This document shows, piece by piece, positions 1 to 14,800 of a stretch of 64,000 nucleotides of DNA. The translations under genes were made by a program, and so were the position numbers. Each line of letters opens with the position of its first letter. Positions within the stretch are counted from its first letter, which is position 1. This stretch comes from Rotaria macrura. Lineage: Eukaryota; Rotifera; Eurotatoria; Philodinida; Philodinidae. Where the stretch lies: the NCBI GenBank assembly GCA_900239685.1, contig OENT01000215.1, positions 62,001-126,000 on the forward strand. Direction: 5' to 3'. The notes beneath the pieces were generated by a model that had not been told where the DNA came from, searched no databases, and was given only the letters and a program-made list of their open reading frames with translations.

Positions 1-1
1 T

Positions 2-319
2 CAGCGTATGGGTGCAAAATTACGTGCAACTATAACAAGACCTGATATAAATGCTATTCTATCAAGTTTACCTAATGTAGCAACAACACAATCAGCACCA
101 TCAATAACAACAATAACGTCGAATAGTGATGATCCAATCGATGAGCTTGATGCTATCATAGATGATGAAGATATAACGACGACATTTCATGATCCACTAG
201 ATGATCTTTTTCAAGATGATGAAATGCTTGAAGTTATTAATCCAAATTTAAAATTACCGCGTCCACAAATTGATTCGAAACCCACAGGACTTTTTTCGGT
301 AAGATATTTTGTTGTTTAA
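2..319 (+). CDS. 3' end of MUC4-like membrane protein gene, paralogue of the next gene (partial)
   Basis: Only the last ~105 codons are inside the window; the frame is open from base 2 and the start lies upstream. The visible part is a hydrophilic, Ser/Thr- and Asp-rich tail without membrane segment or cysteines. It contains an acidic stretch (DDPIDELDAIIDDED, then DDLFQDDEMLEV) followed by INPNLKLPRP. The same arrangement, acidic residues then INPNLVIPRS, ends the complete gene at 5803-15962, so this is read as the cytoplasmic tail of a tandem paralogue. The stop at 317-319 follows directly, but a good donor (GTAAGA) begins at 299 exactly at a codon boundary, so the true last exon may lie downstream and the final residues are uncertain. 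Function beyond membrane-protein tail is not visible. Confidence 0.6.
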   Translation, partial: QRMGAKLRATITRPDINAILSSLPNVATTQSAPSITTITSNSDDPIDELDAIIDDEDITTTFHDPLDDLFQDDEMLEVINPNLKLPRPQIDSKPTGLFSVRYFVV

Positions 320-3300
320 TCTATTCTATATTTCTATTTTTAGTTTTTTCACTGATGTTCAAAAAACATGCGGGCCGCTTGAAAAGAATGTATTTATTGT
401 TTATTTTCTTGTTCGTATTCCTCTTTATTTTGATGATACTTCTCACTGGTGATCGTTGATCTTGATTTTACTCATGAGCACATCTGTCTGTTGTGTTTTG
501 TTTAAATGTGATTATTATCAATACTATTATTATTATTATGACTACTAATCCCTGTGAGCAGTACACTCTTATTTACTGCAGTTGTTGTATTTTTTCGTTT
601 ATTACCTTCTCGCTTATCAATGCGAAAAAGAATACAAGAGATTATAAATCAAATAAAGTATCATAAATATTAAGAAAGTCACAAGTATCATTTTCATTTT
701 GATTCATTTTTTTAATTTATCTAATGTTGTTTTATGATCAATCATAATAAATTCAAGATTACGAAAGATATATCAACAAAATTTGGTACACATTTCGATA
801 CTATTCCTTGATTGTGACTTGTATCATGCGTAACACACCATCGAATCCAGACTGTAGAGGGGATTCTCTAATTTGATCTTAGTTTGGGAAAAATGTATGC
901 CGTAATTTATACGGTCGGTAGTAGATACAATATACTTTGGTAGCAGTATACAGCTTCATGTGCTCATGAGCAGGATTGATCACCCCTATTAATTCGACCT
1001 ACATTCAAAAGTGAGTCAGCATTTGAATCACATAGTAGTCTTAGAAAATCTTTTTTACCTTGAATAGTTGATGTTCGACTCCTGCATAATTTCTTAAATT
1101 TCACAGACAATGTACTTTCATTCGGCTTCAGCATATGAGTAGCAAGGACCATATACTTGTTTATATCTAAATAAAATGTACAACCTTATAAAATAAGAGT
1201 CGTCACATTTTTTTCTAAGTCATATTCATGATATTAAGAATTCCAACGTTAATCCGTGTTTTCTGATCATGTTCAACTATAAGAACCAATAGATAATTTG
1301 ATTTCATTAATATTTGTGTAACAATCGCCGTTAGTGGTCGAAGGCTGAAGTTTGGAAAGAATGAAAGAAATAAAAAAATGTTTCACCAAAGAAATTTGAA
1401 TAATTTGTTTGTCTCAAGATATTTATATTTTTCAACACCAAACTTTATTTTGCAACATCGTTTAATTATCGATCAACTATTTTATGTTTCGTCTCATTTT
1501 CTTGACATAATTTATCACTATCATTTCTATTAACTTGTGCGATTTACCTCATGAAAACGTAAGTTTTATAAATACGCACTGAATAACCGAAGTCAAGTTC
1601 CGTCTCAACTTTATCAACTTCACTTAGAGACACATCACGCATATCATCAGGAAATTCTATGAATTATGCATCTTACCGGTTAGACCAAATACGTGCCACA
1701 CGTGTTCATATATTCAAGGATTTTTCCTATTTATTACTCTTCCGCATCACTTGTGATAATGCCGTAACACATTCTAATGTATGGAAACAGATGTTTGAAT
1801 TATTTATTTACATGAGTAATTTGATTCTAATAGATAAAATTCCTCTCAACCTTTCGGTGTAATTTGTATGAAAATGAACAAAATACTTTTCTTTTAAATT
1901 TTCAACTCTTTTATTGAGATGTTTTACCGATGACAACATATAGTTTCATAATTGTTTTGACTGATGCAACATCATTTTTAGGAACAACTGATACAGGTAC
2001 GCTGTGTTCTTGGTCGTCAGACAGAAAAGTAAATTTCAATTAACTGTTCAGTAAGAAGATTTTATAGTGACGTATCATATACAATTTTGTGAATGTGTCA
2101 CGGATCAAATTTGAAACTTTTTAAAATCTATTAATATAGCCTTGTTTTATTCCATTTAGCTACGTATTTGAAAGAAATGAAGAACACAATAGCTATACTT
2201 CTGTAAGTTCTGCTTAGTGTAATAAGACGGAATGAAAACAGCAAAAAATTAGGCAGTGCGACCCCTAAATTATTTTGATTGTTATCATAAAAGAAACAGC
2301 AGTTTTCATTGATGATCATGAGGACATATTGTCACCCATTATTGAGATATCGAGATTGTTGTTTTTTGAATAGGTTTTAATCTGCTTGTGGTTATACGAA
2401 AATGTTCGTCGTTGTTTTTTCTTCGAAGAGATTAATTTTATCGCTCAAGTTTCGCTTCTCAATTGAGAACAGTCATAATCCTAGAAATTATTGGTAGTCA
2501 TAAAATACCGAAAGAATTTGCTATGCATGTTGTTTCAATGCTGCAAAGACATTCTCATAAATAAGGTCGAACGAAAATTTACACATTGATAATACCATTT
2601 CACCAAAACCGTGACTGCATGCAGAGATTTGCCTGTGGCTAAAAACAAGTCAATCTTATCTTATTATTGCAGATAAGCGAATGCCACGCTTGTGTGTTAT
2701 GGGCTTGATGCATAACAATACAAAGAAATCGTATTAAGATAAATATACAATCACATAATTTTTTGTTGAAATTCAAATTTTAGTTATTCTGTTAGGATTC
2801 ATCCTACTTTATATTTGAATATAGATTTTGTTCCTTCTCTAACATGCTACGTATTGACATGTAACTAATACGAAATCGAGATGATATGTTTACATCACTA
2901 ATGTGCTCGAAAGTATTGTTCAATCTTTTCAAGTCTCTAATATTCATATGAATTTATGCTAGTACATACCTACTGTAGTTATGTGCATAGGTAGCAGAGC
3001 CAATGGGTCGGCGAGATGCAAACCTACCCAAGGATTGAATAGTATGGACTGTGTAGACTCAAACTGGGACACATAATGGCTTGAGAGTCCGCTCAGACTA
3101 GTGCAAATTAAGTGTTGGATAGACTCGATTTAATGCAAAATTTTATTATTATTGTTTATGTTCAGTTTTCATATATTGCTGCAGATCAATCATTGATGCA
3201 TGGGTAGTTTATATTTTCTCTACTATCAATATCAACTTGTATTCAATGATGTATTGAGTGAACTTTCACAAGCATTTGATATCGAATGTAATAAAACTAT

Positions 3301-5802
3301 GTCATTTTCTGAATACTGCAAATCGATATTAATCTTTTTGACAATACCTAAAACAACAGCAACTGCTTAAAGCTCATTCAGTATTATAAATCGAATAAAA
3401 ACATTTGCGCTGCACATAATGACTCAACAACGTGTAAATCATATCATTATTCCTCATATTCATAAAGAAAAGTTAAAATTGCTCGCTTTTAACAGCATCT
3501 ATTCTGATTTTATTTTAAATGATCAAAACAAAAACACGATTTTGATGCTGCAGTTTAATTACTTTTTAGACTTCTTTAAAAGTATTCTTTCCTGATAGTT
3601 CGTTAGCTCTTATTTTGTCTCAAAGCAAACAACTACTTTATAATTATTACCGTTCTAGAGCTTTGGATGTAAATATCTGTTACTGTAAATAGATGATTGA
3701 ATATCGAGAGAAAAATCAACATGTTATACAATGTGCAGCACATTGTGTATTTTTTTCTTTTTCTGATTTTGCGTCGAATACATAATTACGCAGGAATTCT
3801 CGGAAAAATAGCTCATGCATTCGGCATTTGCCAGACTCCATTGATGTTTTGCTAACTGTTCACATCTATAATGTATCATAGAAATTAAAAATGCGTATAT
3901 GTGTTTTGGCCAGTGTTTGACTTCTCTCAGACATACTCATGAAATTTAAGATGTTTGTATGTTTCACTTTCATAATAAATTCTCATTGTATGAGATCGAC
4001 TAACTAAAGATAATCTTAATAGAAAGTAAAGTTTTTCAATAGTATCAAAACAAAAGCACCGCCTTCCTTCACATACGTACAATGCTTGCTATTCTCTTTA
4101 AACCTATGAAGTGCAGTGTCACTGCAATCCAGTTTTTTACCATGAACCAAGTGAAACTTGCACATAAGAACTTATGATTGTGCTACAATCGAGTGCCTAC
4201 TTTAGAAAATAAAAACATATCGATGTTGAATACAATCTACTCATTTGAACTCCAAGGATACGTTTTCTATCGTCATAAATGACAGCATTTTTCGCATACG
4301 AGTATACATATTTGCATATTTGTGTGTAGTTAGTTGTGTTCTAATTTGTAAGTATAATGAATCAATCGCATACATCTGCTTGCGTTGTTGTTTGCTCTTG
4401 TTGTCGTCTACAATTTCAAATGATATCTTTGAAACCTCAAGAGCATTACTTCCCAACATGTTGACAAATATACACATTTAGTCAATACAACAGCACATTT
4501 GATCGACGATCAAAAAACTCAATATGATCATTTTAGGGATAATTCTTTTTGGTAACCAAATTTTCATTGTCAAAGACTTTTTTTTCTATCTGTGGCATTG
4601 TGATTTCTTCAAGAAGAAGTGATTGACTCATTTCATCATTTTTATTTTTACTCGTGTCGTTCTTTGATATTTCTATGCAGTAGTTGCCTATTTGAATTCG
4701 TCAATTATTCAATATGAAATCGATCATATGCAAACGTATGAGATTACAGTTAGTAGAAAACATCAACAATTAAGAAACTTTTCTTAAAATGAAACGCATT
4801 AAAGAAAAAGAATCATCTTTAATCGATCATAGAAATTACTAAATAAAATTTCGATTACTCATTCATGTACTTTCTTCCTTCAAAACTAGAGAGATATTGT
4901 AACGAGTATGCTTTTCAAGTCATATTATTCATGTAATTGTGATAAATGATAATTAGAGAAAAGAATATGCAACTAAAATGCACGTACTAGTTTTTTTGTT
5001 GAATGAGACTACTTGTTAAAAAAATGATTTATTAACTGTTATTGATTAGTTTTTGATGTTTCCTTTTGTTTGGTTTTCTACAAAATGCAAGCAAGAAAAG
5101 TCTGAAATCGATTCGAGAACGATAGATCATTATCATAAGTGTGAGCTAAAGACAGTTTTCATGGTTTTTATCTCTTCAACAGTGCTCGTAAATCGATCTC
5201 AATTGATAAGAACAGAGAAAAAAATCTTTGTATATGATCTTGTTTTTTTACATCGATATGCAATTTGTAGAAATCTTTCTAAAGGACGCTCTTTTTCTTT
5301 TGATCATTGATTCTTTATTATAGTGCACCTCTATGCAAGAATGAAGCACTGAATCATTCGTTTTCATAGTGAATGAAGTTTTCAAGAGCTATTTTATTGT
5401 CCAAAAAAAAAGATAAGCTGAATAGCCAGCAACCTACACATACATGCGCACAATGTCACATACACTTATAAACCTACACGCATAAAAATTCATTATGGAC
5501 AATAACATCTAGTTTTAAAAAACGTTGCATAGTTTTCTCCTTGCTTCTTTTTCTTTTAAGAAATTCTTCTACAAAAATCCTATCGACTAGATTTTGTCTC
5601 TCTTCTGTACTTTCTTTTTGCGACTTTAGCTCTTCTTTCATTTCATTTTTCGAAATCCTTTTATCAGGTTTTCGATGTTCTTTATTGACTTGCATATGTA
5701 ACTATGTATTACAGTTACTCATTCATAATGTTGTTTTTTTTCCTCAGTTTTATTCAATTGATCATTCTTTTATAATTGTCAACTATAATTTGTTATTAGA
5801 TC
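320..5802. other. Intergenic stretch between the two MUC4-like paralogues, no gene seen
   Basis: AT-rich DNA with no open frame longer than about 90 codons showing domain signatures, cysteine patterning or matched splice sites. The overlapping 78-codon frames near 4241-4481 on both strands look like chance. A candidate poly(A) signal AATAAA at 652-657 could serve the upstream gene. No inverted terminal repeats or tandem arrays were noticed. Confidence 0.5.
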
Positions 5803-8800
5803 ATGAAATCGAAAAATAGAATCCCTTCAATAAAACTAGGACTGATTCGTTATGTATTATCTTTTATTACAATTACAATCTTAGTTTCTATTGTAAAAGG
5901 TAAGAATACAATGATAAAATGACTCACATATGTTCACCATGAATGATCATTTGTGTTCAAATTATTATCTTAGCATAAATATTCAAGATGAATTTGATGT
6001 GAATTTTTTACTAATTGAATCATTTTGAGTCTACTAGATCAACCAGAAGTAAATTATTCATTCTGAAGTTCATCTCGATACCGAATCGACGGATTATTGT
6101 ACTGTTTCATCAGTAGATGATGATATATAGTCTAATTTAATTCTAGTTCGAGTACACACAATGTTTATGAAAAATGAAGAAAATAAAATTCAAGAAGAGA
6201 TACCATAAAAGACAAGTCCAAACGCTAAACCCATACTGGATCGAACTAGTCGACCTATGATATCGAGTTTTTTTTAAACATAGTTGCAAGTATTTACATT
6301 CGTAAGCTATTTTATTCCATAGAAAACGTGATCATAGCATATTGGGATTTAATCGATACACTCGATTTTACACATATGAATATCCATGATGTCGTTTCAT
6401 TGACAGTTTTCTCTTCGTTCTAAATCAACAAATGCAAACATATGTATAGATATATAGATACATTATTGAGGAAAGTTTTCTTCCAAAAAGAAGTTGTAAT
6501 GATTTGTTTTCTATGAGACTTGAAATAAGTTTTGCTACAAGAGGAATACATAGAAATAAATGAGTTTAATGTGTTACACATCATATTTTAATAGGTACAG
6601 ATGTAGAAATTAATGAACAGGTTTATAAGCATAATGAAGAACTGCATTCTAATTTAACGAGAAGTGTACATGAATCTCCATCAATCAAGAATAGTCATGA
6701 TGCCGATGCAAGTTTTCAAAAATCACTTGATACTCATGGTCAAGATCAACTGTTAATGGAAGGCTACCGTTTGGTAAATTCTCAAGATATTGCTTTATCA
6801 TATGAATCAGTCATCGCACAAGATTCGCAACTAGATGGCAGTGGCACTGGTACAGTAGAAGTCAGTAAGTTATTCGAAACGTACTCATATTTTCTCATAA
6901 AGAAAATGATAGAAATAATATTTAATCATATGATATAAACTCTGCATGCAAATCTGCGATCAATACCATAGATTCGTTGTTGATCGAATTTCTCTTTTAA
7001 ATTTCTGTAAAAACTCAATCTCGGAGGAACAATGCAAAACAGTGTTGAGTTGAAGATATGAATATTTCGAGTACTTCTTTTTCATTGTGTATAGCCACAG
7101 AACAGACTCCAACGAATGCGACACAATCAATCACCACTGATCTTTTATCTACGACAACTACAGTGCCAACAACAACAACTACAGTGGCAACAACAACAAC
7201 AACAACAACAACTACAGTGCCAACAACAACAACTACAGTGGCAACAACAACAACAACAACAACAACTACAGTGGCAACAACAACAACAACAACTACTACA
7301 GTGCCAACAACAACAACAACAACAACAACTACAGTGCCAACAACAACAGCAACAACTACTACAGTGGCAACAACAACAACAACAACAACTACTACAGTGG
7401 CAACAACAACACCAACAACACCAACAGTATTAGGTGAAGATATAGAATTGAGTTTTCGTTTTCTTGTATTTCATCATTATTGGCAGCGTGCTCGTGGACT
7501 AATTGGGTACCAACTACTAATTGTACACCGAGTTGTGGACTGGCATATAGAACTTTAGTGCGATTGTGTATAAGTCCTAGTACCGCCCAATCGTGTGCCA
7601 CTGCTCTTTGTGGAGGTGGAGACTTGACACGAAATGAAACATGCTCTTCTTCTCCTCCATGTGAAAGTATGTATTTTTAATCGTACTCAAGAACGAACAT
7701 CACTGTTCGCTTCTTCTTTAATTTCTTGTAGCGACCAGTATTACACCAACTAATTCTAGTCGTGATCCGACTATACGTATTACTTCGTACACATTACCCG
7801 AGAAAATGTACATTTTTGAAGAGAACTTTCGTCGTATCTGGGTAAGAGTATAAACTTCAATTGAAATAATCATTGGCATCTGCTTTCTTTTATTTCAAAG
7901 ATATCAAATAAAGGCTACATTACATTCGGTACACCATATTACGGTCAAACAATGACTTCAACTACGTTTGGTCTGATCAAGAATCAAGCCATCGTCGCTC
8001 CATTCTGGGCAAATTTGAACTATGAGACTGTAAGTAATTTATTTTATCTATAAGCCAACCTTTCGGTGTCTCAGTTAATACAAAAATAATCTTTTAGAGA
8101 TATTCGAATATGAAAATCAATTGGTTCAGTTCTATAAATTCTTCTAGCAGTGATGCAAACGCACTATTAAATGTAAATCAATCATTGTTACTGTCAGCTT
8201 GTCCAACTTCAACCTGCTCCTTAAATTTTGCTGCTACGAGAATTGTTCGAATCACTTGGGAAAATCTTATCTACGAGCAATATCCTAATCCAGCAATAGT
8301 AAATACGATTCTAAATATTTTCAAATACACTTCCTTAAATATCTCTTTTGCCGTGTCATATTTTAGAATATATCGTTCGCAGCATATTTAATTAATACAT
8401 ATGAATCTGATTCTTCGTCATACACCTATCCAGTTCTTCGGTCGTATGTTATATTTGATTACAGAAATCTTAGGAGCAATCTTGGAAATCTGAAACCTTT
8501 TGTTGGTACATTAATTATATATAGTGCATCAATGTATTTGAATAGGAATTATCTGTTTTTTCTTTGTATACAGGATATCGTGGGAGATTCGTCCCCGTTC
8601 AAACTTTAAATGATCAATCATTTTATCAAAATGCTGCATTTCTAGGTAGTTAATATCACAGCTAGAAAGGATTTGGTATAATTCAAATTGTCGTTTGTTC
8701 TTTTCAGCACCAAATCGACAGATAAGCTTTTATGTCGGAGGTCGATTTTTAAGCCAATGCGAAATTAGTTTTTTACAAGAAACAAGAATAAACAGTTTAT

Positions 8801-11800
8801 ATCCGTGGGAAAATCTGAATGACATAGAGTATGCATTAAATTATTGTAGCTTGATAGAACAGTTTGATGATTATGTTTAGAATAAATCCTCGATTTCCAT
8901 GTCCATGTACACGTCGTCAAGCTGAAGTTGATACTAGATTTGGCCGTCTATTCAGTGAAACTCTCTATGAAAATAGTCAGCAACTCGTTTGCTATGCGCC
9001 GAGAACAACTACTTGGACAAATTTAGGTGGAACGTTTAAACTAATGAAGTCGCAAGTATGATTTGCTAACGCATCATTAGTTGTATAATACATGAAGAGG
9101 AACATTTTTCTAACCATAGACATGTTGCTACTATAGATCCAATCAAGGATTGATCACTTCTGGTAGTCTTGCTGGTTCCGTTCTATCAGACCCATACATC
9201 CTTTTTCTACCATATCCTTGGCAAAGAAGAATTCCATTCTAGTAAGCATTTTATTTGGTTCCATGGGTTCTATATGTCATTTGGCTTTAGTGATCAATGT
9301 TGTTCACCTTCATACTCTACGGGTAGTGCTGATTGGGAAACATGTCGTCTTTACTATCAACTTCATCCAGTCAGTACATGTACAGGTTATCGACCTCCAT
9401 CAATAGGTAATGTTGAGTTTTAGCTTTCTAATCAGTCTGTCTTTTCTAAACACGCTCGAATTTCAATACCAATCGATGATTTATTCTAGTCAGTGGTGCT
9501 GGCGATCCGCATATGAATACGATTGATAACGGTCGATATACATGCCATATACAGGGTCTTTTTATCTTTGCCCAAACGACTCGTACTGCTTTTGTGGCAG
9601 CACAAAATAATTTGAATAACGCTGTATCGAATGATGATGCTATATATCCAGATGATTTATTTGAAATACATGTTCGTTCTGTATTCATCGCACCAGCAGT
9701 GCCATATATTGAACGAACGTACGGTTACGGTTCGATTTTTTCGAGTTATACGATCATTGCTAACATTTTCACCTTTGTAATCAGCAACAATAATGGCAAA
9801 TTCGGTACCAGTCATAAAATACCAGTGACTGAAACCATTAATTATTTATCTATTTAAGGTTTTACGGTGAACGAAAATTCAACGCTTACACTGGTTTTAT
9901 CAAATAATTTGAATTATGATTTCATCAACTCGATGAATTCTACAGAACGATATACTTACCGTTTACAACAAACAACTAGATCTATATTGAATGGAACCGT
10001 ACCACAGTTGATCCTTTCTCTCTGGTCTGGTAAGTATTTCGTCCGTGTCTTTTATTTTACAAAAAAAACGTACGTGATTATGCTTGGTTTCATTTTCAAT
10101 TTTTTTCTTTCACAGGTCTTTCTATGCAATTTGACATCATTGGTGAAAATCTAGAATGTGTATTATTATTACCGGAGAAATTTCGTACACATATCGAAGG
10201 TCTAGTGGGCAATTTCGATGGAAATTCAAGTAATGATTTAATCAATCGACAAAAGAATCAAATAGTACCAATAACGAATGTTTCCGGCATAGGAATATCG
10301 GAACACGATTCAGCTGTTCTCGATGCTTGTCGTTCATGTGAGGTTTAAAGAAAAAAAATTAGATTTCTTAAATGAGATATCTATCCCTTCAGGGAGAGTG
10401 ACTGGCGATACAACATCGGACAGTGGAATAAGACCTATTCTACCAAGAAGTTTAGTCGATTGGTATCATAATAATGGATCTAATGTACTTTCAAATTTGA
10501 ATCCAAACTTGAATGCGAACATTGTTAATCAAATATGTCGAGATCAATTCGAATGTGTTCATGATTATCTTATTCGAATCAATGCTTTTTCTAGTGAAGC
10601 AACGGCATCAGAGTTGGCAGAAATAGCTGATTCAAGAGTTGCATTAGGTGAATTTTTCATGTGAAATAATTTCTCATGTTTTCATTTTCCTCAATATGAA
10701 TTAGCTGAAACACCTCCTTCAATCAATTTGACTTCAACGATTCTTATTATCCTACCTTTAAATCAAACAGATCGGAACTATACATTAGGAATTGATATCA
10801 CTCCTGGTGCTGGATTGAATACCAGTAAAGCTACCATCACTATTCGTCCATCGAACGATACGCAGAGTATCAACGTAAGCGGTTCGTCGTCTTTCATCGT
10901 GCCAACTCCAAACAATGCAAGTAATTCTGTCGAAGTTTCGTAAGTTCCATAAAAATTTTATCCATGATCTTCGCGAATAAATCTATTTTTGGCTAAATAT
11001 CTATGTACCTAATTGATTTGTACATACATACCTAGAACTTTCTTCGAAATGAACCTTCAAGGTTTGCATTTCAGCTTGCCTTTCGACACTATTGGTTGAA
11101 TCTATGGAAAAAGAGTAATGCCTATATGAGCAGTTATTTTCTTGTCTCAGTTCCCTGCAGAAAAAACCAAATTTCTCCGTAAAACGATTTTCGTCCATTT
11201 TCATGATTACTATAAAATTCACATGTCCACTAAATCGATCTTTATTTATCTATACCATTTCATTCGATCATTATTACGGAAATATTCTTTGTGAAAAGCT
11301 CATTTTCAGATTTATTTCAATCCTGATGACGAAACGAAACGCCAACAGTCTGTTAATATAAAATGTATACATTATGCTATCTTTCTTTTATCTATTTACT
11401 AATGACATCTGCAAAGAATTTCAATTTCATAAAAACAAACAAATTTTGATAATTTTTTTCGACTAAGTTTATGCGTTAACAGCATTTTTCAATGAAAAAA
11501 ATCCTTGAAAACCGGCTTCTAATCATCTACGTAAATAAAGAACAAAAACAATAAGGGAAACTAATGACAGGAACTTCGATTTCGAATTTTTTTCTGACTG
11601 CATTCCACCATTCGGTAAGCAACATAAGCTGATAAACGTTATGAAGCAATTCAAAAACAAAGTTTTGAAAATTATGATCTTCAAAGACTCATTCGTTACT
11701 TTTGACATCAGAGGGAAATAGAAACATAGATTACGAGATGATTTCATTAATGATTGTTTGTAGATTGACAATTCAATATGGATCGAACTCAACATACGAC

Positions 11801-14800
11801 ATAGATTTTGATATCTTGGCATGTTTATGTACAAATGGTGGCACTTGCAATTTTGAGGTCACGACTCAGATTTCTCGTCATTATCAACTAGCTTCATGCG
11901 ATTGTCCAGACGTGTATAATGGTATGTTCCATAAAGATGAATAAACTTTATTTCATTGAAAAATCTACCTTCTTGATAAGGTATTCTCTGTGAATCTGTG
12001 TATGATGGCTGTGAGTCTAATAGTACTTGTAAAAGCAATTGGGGGGATGCGGCTGAGTGCATTAAATTGAATGCCACTCAACAAATTAGCGAAGGTCGTG
12101 CGTATTATTGCAATGGTAGTTGTGTCACGGGATATATCTCAAGGGACAATCTCACATGTGATGGTGAGAGTTCTTGACATGTGAAAATATCCATGTGTGT
12201 TGTGAAAACTAATTTTAGATGTGAATGAATGCGAAAATGAAACTATATGTGGCAATGGCACAGGAGAATGCATTAATCTTATTGGATCATACAGTTGTAA
12301 TTGTTCTACTGGCTATCGATTTGACAATGGCAATGGAACATGCGTCAGTAAGTGATTCACATGAAGTAGTCAAAATTGAATTCGTTCACTATTCTTTCGT
12401 CCAAAGATATTAACGAATGTGAAGAGCCAGATGTTGGTGGCAAGTTTACTCGTCGTTGTAACGATAGTGACGTGTGTGTTGATACGATTGGCAGCTACAC
12501 ATGTGAATGTAGTTCTATATTCAACCAAACGGGTGGTTGTAGCTGTACGTTTAGTTACCAATTCATGAATAGCAGTCGATTGGAATCGATTTAGAATCGT
12601 GTATTTTTAGATAATTCAAGTTTCTGTATTAATGACACGTGTAAGACCGATGATGGAATGGTTTTTTTATGTTTAAATGGAACGGTCAACGAAAACAATA
12701 GTTGCGTTCGTAAGTAGCCCCGTTCGGATAGGATCTGTGTGCATACTCTTGTTTCAAATGAATGTTTATTGCAGCATGGTGTAATAAAACATGCCCCGAG
12801 TTTTGTAAAAAAGTGGATGGTTTTTATCAATGCAATTGTGAGGAAAAACCAGGCTTTGAATATTCTGATGAAAACAGAACGTGCGTCGGTAAGTGAATTA
12901 TATATGTATATCGATGTGAGTTTGATTTTTTCGGCATAATAAATAAGTCACAAATAAAATTTTTCAATTTAAAATACACGCCATAATTGCAGTTTACTAT
13001 AATCTATGAATGAAGAAAAGCTACATCAATTTCACATATAATCACGTTTAGAACCGCTGGACTGCACGTAAATCAGTTGAATACCTATACGAGATTTGTG
13101 GCTATGATAAATTTTGATAGGGCATCTATAAAGGTTCATTTAATGTTCGTAATATCACAAAACTATATAGTTATCACGGATAACCATGAGAGTTTGAAAG
13201 TTTACTAATGAGCTAGTATGAAAAACGAATTCAACGATTGTACCATTTCTTGATTGGTCAATTACTTCGATATATTTCCTTTATTCTCGAAATCGAACGC
13301 ATCGTATTATCATAAATCATTAATTATTCCCTGTAAATTTAGCAGAGCCTAAATTTCAAATGGCCATTGATTATTCTGTGTTAAACAACGCTTTTTTTCT
13401 GTGAACTCAGAACGATGAAAGTCAGTTTTTCGAATATCTTTCATATAGTATGCGAAGATCATTATTATTCAATACAATTGTTCTTTTCTTATTTAATACT
13501 AAGAATTTCTTAAAGAAGAATCATCTAAAAGAATCTTGAAGATATATGTAGAGAATATCGAAATTTAAATATTTTCCAATGATGTATACTTGAAGAATGT
13601 CGTGGTTCAAAATTTGGTTACGGTTGTCTTCAATCCTGTGAATGTGTCTATGGCACTTGTATCAAAAATGCAACAAATATAAATGAAAGTTGTAATTGTG
13701 ATGCAGGATATCAGCGACCTTCTTGTGGGCAGCTTATCGATGGTTGTGGTAGGCATCGCTACTCTCGAAATCGAGATCTCGATTATGATTAGTATTTTTC
13801 TCCATCTTTTATAGCAATTAACAGTCCATGTAACCAATCTATAGAAGATTGTACGCCTAATCCAAATAATGGTACTGGTATTTGTACTTGTAAAGTTGGT
13901 TACAGTGGTAACGAGACAAGTCATGGTTGTCAAGGTATGAGGATTTAACAGATGATTTTCGGTTTAGATGATTTCATTTATATATGCATACAGATATCAA
14001 TGAATGTGTAACTGATGCAAATAATTGTCCTTCTGAAAGTTCAACCTGCGTAAATACTGTTGGAAGTTTCTCGTGCAATTGTAATAATGGTTATGAGGTT
14101 TGAAAAGTATTTTATTTTGATATTCTTAAAAACAAAAACGTGTTGTCTGTACAGATTCTGAATAGCTCTTGTATTGATATTAATGAATGTAGAAATGAGA
14201 CCATTTGTAGTAATTATATGAACACGTACTGTGCTAATACTGTGGGCTCATACGAATGCAGATGTAATCCTGGTTATTCAGTAGGAGGTATGCATATGAG
14301 AATATATTTTGTAAATGCATCAAATAATATTTGAAGGTGATCGGACCCTATCATATGTAAATATTCGAAATACGAATTATTCTTGTATACCAACCAACTA
14401 TTCAGCTGACTGTCAAACTCAATGTGTAGCTCCTGCTCAATGCAGTGCAATCACGGGTCAATGTACATGTGAAACACCAATATTGAATCTTGTTGTGTCC
14501 CGTGATCCTAGTGCTTCTGGTAAAGTAACTTGCCAGTGTCCTGGTGATCCAATATTGACTTATAATAATACAAAATGTACTTCAAACACTAGTAATATAA
14601 ATTTTTCACATCGAGTATCATCAAATTCTAACTGCATTGGTTTAGGTCTCACATGGTTCTTAATCATATTTTCTTCCACATCATCACAAAGATCTATCCC
14701 TAGGGTGTTACCTGGTTCATCAATTTTAGAAAATGAAGTACCACACATAACATGACATATTAAACCGTTCGTATTCTAACCATTTTGATTTTACATCCTA

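Noticed and set aside
4241..4481. Overlapping 78-codon frames on both strands
   Set aside because: Same interval on opposite strands, no domain or splice context; chance open frames.
7116..7433. Poly-Gln open frame of 105 codons
   Set aside because: It is the +1 frame of the Thr array. The Thr frame is joined by matched splice sites to signal peptide and TSP1 exons.
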